Assembly: GCA_965644295.1 (NCBI GenBank)
Contig: CBFFRP010000145.1
Location: forward strand, 100,610 to 164,609
Direction of reading: 5' to 3'
Length of the DNA stretch: 64,000 nt
From: Paraphysomonas bandaiensis
Taxonomy: Eukaryota; Chrysophyceae
The notes under the pieces are model-generated. The model saw only the letters and a list, made by a program, of their open reading frames with translations, made no database searches and was not told the DNA's origin. The translations under genes were made by a program, and so were the position numbers. Shown piece by piece: positions 23,923 to 35,695 of the stretch (position 1 is its first letter; each line of letters starts with the position of its first letter).

Positions 23923-26900
23923 ATGGTAGTAATAATTAAGCGAAAGCATGTGAAGCCACCGGCTAAGTATGACAAGGAGCCGATTGCATTCGATTTGGAT
24001 GAGTACAGTATCCGCGGGTATGATCCGCCCGATGAACAGGAGGGCAAAGGCGAGGATAGTGCTGAAGAGCTTCCCCCTATATATCCCACGGCATGGGGCT
24101 GGAATTCTAATGGAAGGTCGGGAAACATCACTGCAGATGAGGTACGAGAGCCGCGCTACACTCAGCACTCGGCAGGAAATCGTTTCATTGCCTGTGCCGC
24201 AGGAAAACATCATTCCCTGTTGGTATGCGATGATGGTAAGGTGTACTCATTTGGAGATGGGCGAAAAGGCCAGCTTGGATATGGTAACCCATTCTTTGAC
24301 AAACCTCCAAAGGGAGGACTGGTGCAGGTATTCCCTCGTGTAGTAAACCCAAGCGGCTGTTGCAAGTACAACAGAGATATTAAAGTGACTGAGGTTGCTT
24401 GTGGGTCCACTTTTTCGATTGCTCGTGAGGGCAGCGATGAAGATGGAGTAGACCTATGTCCCGGCCTGAAGGCCCTAGAGTTGTCTCTTGATCGTCTTCG
24501 AAAGATTTTTCCTGACTGTCACAACGTGCAGTATGCATGGGCCCAGGCTAGGCAAGAGAGAGCAATTTTGAGTCGTTCTTTTGGAGGAAAGTTGGTCGCA
24601 TGGGGAACAGGAGCCTATGGTGAACTTGGAATGGGACCTTACCACAAATTTTCTCCCTATCCCCAGATTATACCTAAACTAGACTTTGTATCAATCGTGA
24701 AAGTATCAGCAGGTGCGCATCATGTGTTGGCGGTGAGTAGTACCGGGGTGCTGTACTCTTGGGGTATGGGTAGGTCAGGCAGACTAGGCCACAAAAATAA
24801 TGCTGACCAGCCTTACCCAAAGGAGGTTCAATATTTCCAGTTGTATCACGTGGAAACTTGTGCAGCTGGGGACGCACATTCAGCAGTAATAATGACAAAG
24901 CGTCGGGTCAATGCTGATGGAACTCATACCAGAAGCTTGGCTTGCTTTGGAAGAGGTGCTCATGGACGGCTCGGGGTAGGGCATAATCGAAGCATTAGCA
25001 AACCAGCAATTGTCACACAATGGCCACCATCCTTTACATCTGACTATAAACTTATGCAAGTTGCTTGCGGAGGCGCACACACTTTGGCTTTGGCTTATCG
25101 AGAGGTTCCCAAAACACTAGCTAATCCCTACGGAATAGAGACATATGTTTCAGCTTGGGGGTTTGGTACCAATGGTCAACTTGGAGTAGGAAACTATTTG
25201 AAAGATAGTTTCGTACCAGTTAAAGTTCGTATGCCGAAATGGGAAATAGTGTGTGAAGTATCGGCAGGACGTTCTTGGTCGCTAGCTCGCACTGTGGCGG
25301 GGGAACTATACTCTTGGGGTAAAGGGCTGAGGGGACAGTTAGGCCATGGAAAGCGAAGTTTCTGTATTGCACCCCAGAAGGTTGAAACGTTTGCGTCCTT
25401 TCTTGCCATATCCAGTCAGTACGCTCACAATGTCTCGGTAACCACTACAAAGCGTGTGTTGAGTGCGAAGAATGCGGAGATGTTTATCGATGATATTAAA
25501 CGGAGCAAGACAGTTCCTGGCGAAGACACTCTCACCATCTTCAAGGCGGCGAAGAAGCGGGTCAATATGCGACTAGCAAATCATAGAAGTCTGTCCATGA
25601 GGGGGTTTACTTGTTGTCGTCGTGATATACATCAGAGTAGAGCTCTTATCAGGGTCAAGTGCGTTGATTGCAACCTATCTGCTGTATGTCTTGAATGTGC
25701 AAGGATGTGCCATAGAGGCCATACCCTCGTTGAAGTAATTTACAAATCGAAATCAGATATAATGTTTTGCAAGTGCGGGGTTTTTAATAGTAATTGTCGT
25801 GTTCTACCAACCATGCTGGAAGTCAATAAAGAGTCCGAAGAAGAGCAACAATCAGCCCGTGGAATGGTGTCCATTCCTGAGGAAGTAGTGGACGACGATA
25901 GCAACTATGTGCCACGCATTTACGGACCTGACGTTATTAAAGCTGTTAAGTGCATACAACTGCTTGCGCGCTCTTTTATCGGCAAGCAGCAACTGAGACG
26001 CATGATGAAGTATGTTAAGTATGTTAGACGGACTGCCTGCGAGAACTACTACAATGGAGTGATTATTAAGTCAATATGGAAAGTTATTGATAGAAACTAT
26101 GAGAGCTATAGAATAGAGCGAGAAAATATGGATATGCAGGTGGAAGATGAGAGTAGAAAGATGTATGATTTTTATCACAACCTTCAAGTTGGGCTGCTGG
26201 GGATGGATTTCTTGGTGAAAGGAATCAAGAAGCTCTTTGAGAAAACATGCATTCGTCTCCCCTCACAGAAAGATATTCTTGAGCTGACACCAACAACTAG
26301 TCAGGAGAAGATAAATGCTGTGGCTACAATTCCATCATTTATGTACAGTGTGCATACAGTGAAGATGATAGAACGTTTTAAGCACCCAACGGAGCGAATC
26401 CCAACTGCCGCCATTGTAAAGATGACAAGAGACTTCCCGCGTTTTGATCGTCACCCTGGTCGATATTTTGACCCCGATGTATGTCTACTGACAGATAAAT
26501 TTGTTCGTTTTCCTGGCCGAGAGAAGCAAATAAATGACATAATTCGCCAAATGGATGCTTACATTGAAGAGATCAAGGAGGAGGAAGCAAGCGGAAAGAA
26601 AAAGAAAAAAGAACAGCCTGTGGTTATTCCTCCCCAGAACCTTGCTCCTCCTGTGAACAGGGCGTCGGCCACTCCACCCCAGGGAACTCCTGTCAAACCG
26701 CCTGCACCTCCTGGGCCATCTGCACCAAATATTCATCCTCCGCCCCAGCCCCCTGGTGTCCCTTCTGCTCCGGTCACGGGAGCACCGAGCCTACCGAGTA
26801 CAGGAACTATTTCGAAATCGTATGTGGGAAGGAAGAATAAAACGGACAAAAAAGAACCAGTGGAGCCTGTTAAGCCTACAACTGTTCAGGGCGTGAAAAA

Positions 26901-27972
26901 ACTTCAAGAAAGTTCTATTCTGAAGCTGTACCGTCGACACTCAATTGCTGGACCGGAGGAGCTATACTCTCGTTTACAGGATATGCGTGTTAGCATGCTT
27001 CGGCGATCGAAATTTCTGCGGCGGAACTCTGTCCCTCCGAATGTTAAATGCTTGCTTGGAGACACAGCACCAACATTTAGCTACACGGATTCCATTTACA
27101 AGTCTCTGGATGTGTTTTACGCCCGTCAGGTTACAATGGATGAATTTTTGCGCAAGGAATACGCCTATGTGTGGAAGAAGATCAAGCCCAAACAAAAGAA
27201 GCATAAGATGCATGTGGCACTGAAGTATGCTTGGTGCAATCCCCGCCTCCCTATTGAGATGCGTAGACTGGTTGTTGCTCAGGGTGAACCGCAAAGGCGT
27301 CATTCTATTGGCGAACCTGAGCGACTCAGCAAGCAGGTGGGTGTCGTTCGGTTTGTAGATGTCCGTTTTGAATTAGCTGTGCTTATTATATGTCCTTTAG
27401 CTTACGCATATTATTAATAGTTTTCATAATATGAAAAATGTTTACTGTGGCTATAGGTCCATGCAATGCTGGAAACTCGTAATAATCTCCTGAAGTTGCG
27501 CCGACGTGCCGCGAAGAGAGAAAAAATTCCTGTTCGCAGAAGGTCGTTTGATTTTGGTGAAATTCAGGATGGCGAGGAGCTCATTAATTCTATACTCGGT
27601 TATGTATTCGAAGAAGATTTTGACCCGCCCACAGTACATGAGATAAAGATGGACAATGTTAAAATGGAGCGATTGATGATGGAAACCAAATTCGCAGAGG
27701 TGGATATCAACACGATGATCAAGGTTGAGCCGACACAACAGAACGAAATGAGTGCTGCATATGGTAGTGGAGAGGAAAACATCGAGGTGTGGTACGAATA
27801 CTATGATGAGGGAGGCTACCCATATTACACTCATGCAACCACGGGAGAGTCTGTGTGGGAAGCCCCCACTGGATTTAACGTGCACTTGTATAGTCAGTAT
27901 CAAGATACCAGCACCGATGAATGGTACTGGTATAACAATACGACTGGAGAGTCGTTTGCTATGACTTCCTAG
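23923..27972 (+). CDS. RCC1-repeat protein with UBR box, IQ motif and WW domain
   Basis: Two exons, 23923-27336 and 27457-27972, with a 120-nt intron in phase 0, giving 1309 residues. Residues about 60-510 contain RCC1-type beta-propeller repeats with the GxxxHS/TxxL and WGxGxxGQLG signatures (for example VYSFGDGRKGQLGYGN, VSAWGFGTNGQLGVGN). A zinc-binding segment at about 580-625 (CVDCNLSAVCLECARMCHRGHT then FCKCG) has the UBR-box spacing used to recognise N-degrons. An IQ-type calmodulin site follows near 672-692 (VKCIQLLARSFIGKQQLRRMM). A Pro-rich linker lies near 905-960. The C terminus has a WW domain near 1249-1280 (EVWYEYYDEGGYPYYTHATTGESVWEAP), perhaps with a second degenerate copy. 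No RING or HECT domain is visible, so ubiquitin ligase activity is not supported. It may be a scaffold; the function is unknown. Confidence 0.85.
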
Positions 27973-28610
27973 ATTTCTTTGATTTTTTACCTTCTTTTAT
28001 AACGAATTTATTATGAAATTACTGAACCGTTTCTAATTTCTTAACGGAATATGATAACAAGTTGTTTGTTCAACGCAATGTAATCGGTATCCATTATCCA
28101 TATGATCAACAGTAGAATTCAACTGCTCAACGAGAATGAGTAATAAGATATTATTCATATCGTATACGATGATATGTTGAGTTTTGCTGTTGGAGCAATT
28201 AAAAGCTGTAACTAAGGTATTGGAGTTATGACCGTTAGTCGAAGAATATAGTAGTGGTTAGCTGTATTATGAGAAATGAGAACTACTAACGACATGATAG
28301 CTACATAGCTACTGTAGTAATGAAGCTGAATATAATATATCAACACGTAAATCATAACTCTTAGTAAATCATCCAATTGTGTCATAACTTGACATGATAA
28401 AATTCTTATTGGTATTACACACTTGAACATGGATATAATACGAAACCAACAACAAAAATAAGGAACTAAGGTTCACCATATATTGACATGTACAGACTGC
28501 TACAATATCATAAATGAAGAGCATTTAATATCATTGTAACAAACACATTTCTAACTACTCTTGAACAAAGTGTTCTAGCACTTATCTGTAGTACGCTCGT
28601 AATGCAGGTA
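27973..28610. other. intergenic, no gene seen
   Basis: 638 bp between convergent genes, AT-rich, with no coding frame or clear repeat. Confidence 0.5.
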
Positions 28611-30104
28611 TTAGATATCCCCGTGATTAAATGTTTGGATTTTGCTGGAGAATAGAGCACAGCAGCAAGTCAAATTTCGCTTGGGTACTACCTCCATCAT
28701 GATACACGATGAGTCATCTACATGGCTCATGCTCTTCAATTTGAAGCTGTATGATCTAATCACCTGTCGATGTGCAACATCACTATTTGTCTGCGAGTCT
28801 TGACTATGACGACTGCCAACAGATTGAACCTTGGATTCGTGGCTGAACTTGTTCGATATAGTGAATGGAAGAGGCACATTTTCGTCTACTTTAGGCGACG
28901 TGGGTTGGCTAATACTCATACTCCGGCTTTTATTCAACAAACTCTTCACAGGGGTTAAGAACTCGCTGCTGCCGCGTGAGCTACTCACAACGATCGGAAG
29001 ATCAAAACTTCCCGATTTGTCCACTATTCTCGGGCGCTGCGTTGGCGGGGTAACCTTCGCCGGTGATATATTCGCTTTGGGATTATTTACAGGCTTTTGT
29101 TTGATAAGGGCAGTCATTGATTTCGCGTTCTTAATAGCATCCTTAGTGATATTGTGCTGTAGTGCAAAGTGCGCAGCGGTATACTCTTTCGGAGTTACAT
29201 AAATATCGTATTTAAGGGCCTCAAGTAGCGCAATTTCCAGCTCGTTTACGCGAGTGACCCTCAGCCCAGGGAATATCTTACAGTATTCAGCATTCAGCAT
29301 AGCGAAATCATCCCACACTTTGCTTGCCATCATCATGCAAGAGAGAGCGGTTCCTTTCCAGTTACTAGGAGTAATGTAGAATCCTCCATCGGACACCGTT
29401 ACCATGCGCTGGATGTACACTAGGGCCACCACCATGCACTCGTATTCCATCTGAGCGTTGAAACATATTTTGTGAGCGAACTCAGTCATAGCATCTAGAC
29501 AAGGGAGCTCCCACTGTGATTACAAAGAAGTAATTAGCGGATAGATTAAAAGAGTATCATATGATCTACACCTTTGGTTTCGGTTTCGGAGAGGGTGATG
29601 TACTCTCATCAGAAGCAGGTGCAATTTTAGGTACAGCCAATTTCGATGTTTTTCCGTGCGTTGTTGGTGTCTCAAATATACTATAAAACTCTTTAACGGG
29701 TTGATTGCTATTCTTTGATGCCGTCATCATATCCTGTAAAATGATACACAGACACTTTGACACGGTATACGGTGATACCACCACAGATTCTTTTTTGATA
29801 TTTTGCTTGGCCTCTTCACATGTACTGAAGCCCTTTTCATCCCAGGCCATCCACTCCTGCCGCTGCAACGAGAATTCCTCAAGAGTGGGTTCAACACTGG
29901 GGGAAAAACTCCTCGCGCGGGAAATGATAGGGCTTTCACACTGATTGAGAGGGATGTGCGCCATAGACCGGCAGCGGAGCAGCTTGTCTGAGTTGGAGGG
30001 AGAGGCCTCATCTGCTGGATCTTCTACACACAAAACTGAATACGACAAGAATGTGTGGGTGATCTACCTGAGTCAGAAGTCTGGGCGGATTTCTCCATGT
30101 CCAT
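28611..30104 (-). CDS. cyclin Y-like protein
   Basis: Three exons: 30104-30068, 30023-29572 and 29513-28611, with introns of 44 and 58 nt, giving 463 residues. The 37-nt first exon gives the start MDMEKSAQTSDS. The N-terminal 170 residues are Ser-rich and probably phosphorylated. The cyclin box straddles exon 3: CMVVALVYIQRMVT, then PSNWKGTALSCMMMASKVWDDFAMLNAEYC, then RVNELEIALLEALKYDI, the exact layout of cyclin Y (CCNY) and yeast Pho80-like cyclins, which bind CDK14/16- or Pho85-type kinases. The C-terminal 150 residues are Ser/Pro-rich and low-complexity. No N-terminal myristoylation glycine (MG) is present, unlike animal CCNY. Head to head with IFT20. Confidence 0.87.
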
Positions 30105-30669
30105 AGTTGAGCAGCTCATATATATGTGTGTGTCCGCACCGGCAGCCCTTAAATCAGTCAGCTCTATTACAGGGTGCTCTCACCTGACTCATAGAGGGGT
30201 ATGCTGCGTGTACTATACTGAACCATCCTGCAGCTGGGGCTGGAGCAGTCCATGAGCTCATATGAACAACTCGCTCGACACCTGAAACAGAAGCCCTTCA
30301 CACATACACACTCAGCTCAGTGCGGTATAATGCGGTATACTTCTCTATGCTGTATACCGGTATACGGCAGTTCAAACTGAAGAAAATTTCCAACCGAATA
30401 TATTTGTATCAGCTGTATTCCGTACTGTAGTCTTGTATTCACTCTGCTCATTGTTCTCGACACCGTTTCAAAACACAGCGGACTGTGTGTGTTTTTGTGT
30501 ACATATGAAATACAAACTACACAGCAACGAACACATAGCGCACACAGTCCTCCGTCCGCAGCACTGGCTTGTTCATATTTAATTCGGAGCTTGCCAAATA
30601 ATATATTGGCAATCGCATTTCTATTGAACACTAGCTCTCGACTTAGCACTTCATTCTGTAGTTTCGATT
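30105..30669. promoter_or_regulatory. divergent promoter region, cyclin Y-like and IFT20
   Basis: 565 bp between divergent start codons. It contains gcggtatac at 30332-30340 and the perfect 14-bp palindrome gtataccggtatac at 30352-30365, the best example of the motif in this window. Confidence 0.55.
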
Positions 30670-31204
30670 ATGGCGGACGAAAAAGTGAAAATATGCTTCG
30701 ACAAAGATTATAAAATTCGAATAATGGACCCTGCGAAGTTCAGTCGTAGCGAAGAGCTTGACAGTGAATGCTCAGCATTTCTGGAGAGTAAGTGATGCAA
30801 TTAGAAGTTTTCCTTTGTTTGATTTTATTTTATGTTAGAAATTACAAGCTTCAACGAGAAGGTGTCTGATTTGGTTGAAGTGTTAGAAGCGCATGCGGCT
30901 CGCATTGACGAGCAAAAGCTAAGAGTACGTGTCACTATATTGCAGTCATATTTTAAAACAATGTATTTTGTGTCACATCATCATATTGTATTCGTATCTC
31001 ACAACTGTACAGGCGATAGGCCTGCGTATGTCGTGTGAAAACGAAGCAGATCAGCGAAACCGACAGAAGCGTGCGTTACAAGCTTTGATAAATGAGAAGA
31101 GGGCTGAGCTGGATCGCTACACATCCCAGTGCCAGTCTTTGGAACGCATTGAGACAGAACAACAAAGTCAGCTCGAAAAGCTTAGTTGCGTCCAACGAAC
31201 GTAA
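30670..31204 (+). CDS. IFT20: intraflagellar transport protein 20
   Basis: Three exons, 30670-30787, 30839-30924 and 31013-31204, with introns of 51 and 88 nt, giving 131 residues against 132 in human IFT20. The N-terminal KIRIMDPAKF matches the family's K(L/I)R(V/I)(L/M)DP start. The rest is coiled coil, with FLEKITSFNEKVSDLVEVL, LRAIGLR and ALINEKRAELDRYTSQ at family positions. IFT20 is the IFT-B subunit that also links the Golgi to ciliary cargo delivery. Its presence implies that the organism builds a cilium or flagellum at some life stage. Confidence 0.93.
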
Positions 31205-32750
31205 TCGAAATAGATATATGTCGCAGAATCATTGTCATATTGTTGCGGATGCTTAAGTAGAAAATATTACGTACTGATATATAGTCTTGAAAGTGAAAAT
31301 TGTGAATACGCTTGGGAGCTTTAACATTGGTGAGAGGTCCGAAAGTGGTGTTGCTGTAATAAATGGTGTACTAATGATGCATTCTAAAAGCGATGATTAA
31401 GTGTGTAATACTCAACGAACTATATTTCTTATATATTACCTCACTTTTCACTCGAATAGAGATTGCTGAAGTGTTATATTGTGTCGGTCGCGATATGTAT
31501 CCATAGTTCTAGTAACATTGTCATACTTTAACATTGAAGGAGGTATTTCTGACAATTTTACCTGTCAGAAGATTCTCACTTCGATTGAACGTCGATGATT
31601 AAAAAGGTATTATAAGTTTAAGCAGACACACTTCAACTTAGCTCATCGCAATATTCCTAATGCTATGTTCACTATAATACTGCTGCAGTTTCGCAGTTTC
31701 CGTCCAGGTTCATTAAAGAGACAATTTCTGTAGTACGCTTTATCAGTTTTAAGTTTTCTATTATCATTAAGAGCACTGATCGTATTGACAATTAAGTTAA
31801 TCGAAGACAATGCACAAGTTTAAATGGCTTGCACCAAAAACCCATCATCGTGGGGCAGGGCTGCGTAACAATTAATTGAATTGCAATTATTTGTTACGCA
31901 GCCCTGTCGTGAGGGAGACATTCGCTCATATTTTTCTTAAGAACTATTTGATTAGCGAAGTCCTTATCTAAAATATAAAAAAATATAGCAGAAACAGATT
32001 GCCTCATTCCGACAGTGTGGTCATAGTGTAGGCTCGCTGGTGCACCATATATAACACCATGAATTTGCGCTGCTTCTACGTTGTCACAGACCCGCTCACT
32101 CGTTCACTATCCCATCTCCTCAGAAAGAGTGGGTGGAGCTTCCTGTGACGACGCATGACTCCATATAGGATTAGCATGAGGGGAGCCCCCTCCTCCCCTA
32201 GAATACCCGGAAATTCTCGTAATCATGTATGGACTATGCAAGTATAGTGTAGATCTATACAGGAGCTTGTTTGGCACCACACACAAAAATTACGCCGGAA
32301 TTTTAATAAAAATCTATATATCGTTTTGTTCAATCAACACTAGTATTTTACGAGGATATGCTCGCGGAATGGGGCACAGATATTACAGAATATTATGAAT
32401 TCACACACAGTTTTAATTTTTGCTCTGTGACTTAGCAATTCAAAGGCAAAAAGTATCCTCGCGCGTCGACTAGGAGCTAATAAAGATAACTTCTTCATCT
32501 TCTTTATGAAAAAAAATACTATGCTTAAGCAAGGAGGATCTCGTAACCATTCACAGGAAGAAATAATAACATACCGCAGTGCTCCATTCTCTGCATATAA
32601 ATTATAGTGCTGGTTCCGTATTAACTTGCCTCCCTATTGTGATTAAAGCACTGTAACATCACCAGCAATGTAGCTTTCGCAGATATGTATCATAGATTCC
32701 GAATGGAACTGATATCTGCCGGAATTATCACTGTTAGACAACAGTCCAAC
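31205..32750. other. intergenic with one MITE
   Basis: About 1.5 kb of AT-rich DNA between IFT20 and the (ATGT)n array. Apart from the 51-bp hAT MITE at 31856-31906 no gene or repeat was recognised. Confidence 0.5.
31856..31906. mobile_element. 51-bp palindromic hAT MITE
   Basis: The inverted termini cagggctgcgtaacaa and ttgttacgcagccctg enclose a short centre rich in caatta words. It is flanked by 8-bp duplications tcgtgggg (31848-31855) and tcgtgagg (31907-31914), 7 of 8 identical. The termini closely match those of the larger hAT element at 49838-51045 (cag-ggctgcgta), which is a plausible relative or former source of transposase. Confidence 0.88.
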
Positions 32751-32751
32751 C

Positions 32752-33027
32752 TATGTATGTATGTATGTATGTATGTATGTATGTATGTATGTATGTATGT
32801 ATGTATGTATGTATGTATGTATGTATGTATGTATGTATGTATGTATGTATGTATGTATGTATGTATGTATGTATGTATGTATGTATGTATGTATGTATGT
32901 ATGTATGTATGTATGTATGTATGTATGTATGTATGTATGTATGTATGTATGTATGTATGTATGTATGTATGCATGTATGTATGTATGTATGTATGTATGT
33001 ATGTATGTATGTATGTACGTATGTATG
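32752..33027. repeat. (ATGT)n microsatellite, about 69 units
   Basis: An almost pure tetranucleotide array of about 276 bp, with one g-to-c type change at about 32971 and one near 33017. Because the unit is 4 nt, all frames stay open and spell repeated MYVC or IHTY; these are not genes. It ends 59 bp before the chosen STT3 start codon. Confidence 0.97.
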
Positions 33028-33086
33028 TTGCTTTGTGAGGATCTGGAAATTGGCTCAAATTTATTGTGTTTGTTGTCTAGTGTGTT

Positions 33087-35695
33087 GTGGATATTGGGGC
33101 CGATCCCAACCTTTTTAACTCCATTAGTATGATCACTCTTAGATGTGTGACAGTGTTTTTCTTCCAGTTGCTGGTCCTCCTGTTCATCGGTTACTCCGCC
33201 TACAGGGTGCGCATGCATGCCATCAACATTTATGGGCTCGTCATTCATGAGTTCGATCCGTGGTTTAATTTTCGGGCTACGCAGTACTTAGCGGACAATG
33301 GCATTACGAGCTTTTTCCACTGGTACGATTACATGAGTTGGTCTCCGCTGGGTCGTCCTGTTGGCACGACTATATATCCGGGCATGCAGATGGCATCTGT
33401 GGCTATCTGGAATGTTCTCAACAAATTTGGAGTTAATATGTCGCTCAATGATGTTTGTTGCTACGTTCCTGTATGGTTTGGTGTGTTGGCTACTTATTTA
33501 CTGGGCCTGGGCACATATGTTGCATCGGGGTCACAGACCGCAGGCATTGCCGCCGCTGCAGTGATGTCCATAATTCCTGCCCATATAATGCGCTCTGTAG
33601 GTGGTGGATATGACAACGAGTCGGTAGCTATCTCCTGTCTGTGTTTGACATTCTTGCTGTGGATGTATTCCCTTTCTGGTACCAACGACAGCAAGATGAA
33701 CTACGTCGGCATCTTGACCGGTGTGGCGTATACATGCATGGTTGCTACTTGGGGTGGCTATATATTTGTTCTCAACTTGATTGGTCTGCATGCGTTTCTT
33801 CTTCTTATTATGGGTAGATTTTCCAATAAGCTCTACTGGGCTTACACTCTTTGGTATGTTGTCGGGACATTTGGTGCGACTCGAGTCCCTGTAGTCGGTT
33901 TGTCTCCCCTAAAGTCTCTGGAGCAGCTGGCCCCCATGGGTGTTTTCTTCCTAATGCAGCTCTTGCAGCTGTGTGAAAACCCACGTTTCTTGAAACTATA
34001 CAAGCTGGAGGCCGACACAATGACAACCGGGCAGCGATTCAAGGTCCGTTCTCACGTCTTTACTATCGCTGCGTTGATTGCATCTTTGGTGGTTGCCCTG
34101 CTGTGGCCCACGGGATACTTCGGACCTCTTTCATCGCGTGTTCGTGGCCTCTTCGTAACTCATACACGCACCGGAAATCCTCTTGTTGACTCAGTTGCAG
34201 AGCATCAGCCAGCCAGTCCCCAGGCTTTCTGGCAATTTCTTCACTACGCTTGCCACACTTCTCCCGTTGGGTTTGTTGTGGCCCTGTACACCTCCGTAAT
34301 CAAGCCGTTCTTCAAGCCAAGGAGAGACACAGACCCTAGCACGGACCCCATGGTGTTTATAGTCACTTATGCGATCGTTGCGTATCACTTCTCTACGAAG
34401 ATGAACCGCCTGATGCTCCTGATGGGTCCCATATCTTCTGCTCTCAGTGGCATTGCTATTGCCGCCATGATAAGTTTCGTTTGGAGCGAACTTGGGGAGT
34501 TGCTGGCACTTATTAAGATCACGGACTCGAAAGAAGAAGTCATGGTGGAAACTCTCTCTGCTGCTACCCCTAAGGGAAAAAAAGGGAAGTCCGAAACTGG
34601 AAGATCTAAGAAATCTACTACATCCGCGAAAACTCCTGTCAGCAGGTCATTGACTGTGACAGATATGATTGAGTCTAAGTTGGCTGAAGTGAACTCTCTT
34701 TCCATTATAAAGATTATCCGCAAGATAGTTGCTGCAGGGATCATGTATCTAGCTGTTGTGGATATTCCAGAGTTTTATATTTACTCCAATCAGATGGGGT
34801 ATCACCTATCCAATCCCTCTTTGATGTTCCAGGCGCGTCTCGGAGATGGCACCGTGATTATGGTGGACGACTACCGCGAGGCCTACTGGTGGCTGCGGGA
34901 TAATACTCCGGACGATGCCCGGGTAATGGCATGGTGGGATTATGGCTATCAAATCACTGGTATTGGCAACAGAACTACGATTGCAGATGGCAATACGTGG
35001 AACCATGAGGTATCTTTATGTCCCTAAGTCGTGTGATGATTGTCATCATGCTTTGTATCATTTGTGAATGTGTTTTGATGGTATATTTATGACTAATGAC
35101 TGTACAGCATATCGCGTTATTAGGCCGCTGCTTGACCTCTCCAGAGAAACGCGCTCACAATATCATCAAACACCTCGCTGACTACGTACTCATCTGGACC
35201 GGTGGAGGGGGAGACGATCTTGCCAAATCCCCTCACATGGCTCGCATTGGGAACTCTGTCTTTCCTGACATATGTCCCGGTGATCCCACCTGCCAGCAGT
35301 TCGGCTTTTACAACCGACAGATGGATCCTACTCCCATGATGGCCGAGTCATTACTCTACAAACTTCACCGGTATCGCGAGAAACCTGGCGTGACAGTTGA
35401 CCAGAACCTTTTCAAAGAACGGTTTACATCGAAGTACGGTAAAGTGCGTATATACGAAGTTGTTGGCGTGTCTGAAGCTTCTAAGAACTACACCTCCGAT
35501 CCTGCGAACCGCATCTGTGATGCCCCCGGAAGCTGGTACTGTAAAGGAGTGTATCCTCCGGCACTTAACAAGCTGTTAGCCAAGCGCAAAAACTTTCAGC
35601 AGCTGGAGGATTTTAATGTTAAGAAGGATGACGATGGGCACAAGTACCACGAGGAATATATGAAAAAAATGCGTAATACAGGTAATCGTGCCTAA
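33087..35695 (+). CDS. STT3: oligosaccharyltransferase catalytic subunit STT3
   Basis: Two exons, 33087-35009 and 35108-35695, with a 98-nt intron in phase 0, giving 836 residues. STT3 transfers the lipid-linked glycan to Asn in N-X-S/T sequons in the ER lumen. Visible signatures are the first-loop EFDPWFNFRAT with the DxD-type Asp near residue 57, an SVSE-loop-like SVAEHQPA, multiple hydrophobic helices, and WWDYGYQI near residue 616 followed by NRTTIADGNTWN; exon 2 continues with family sequence (ADYVLIWTGGGGDDL). The luminal C-terminal domain is complete. The exact start is uncertain: a Met at 33129 directly before the first helix is an alternative, and a possible acceptor (cttccag) lies at about 33168. 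A Lys/Ser-rich insert near residues 485-520 is not typical. Confidence 0.95.

Noticed and set aside
32685-33248. Several long open frames on both strands with MYVC or IHTY repeats
   Set aside because: They are translations of the (ATGT)n microsatellite, which has no stop in any frame.
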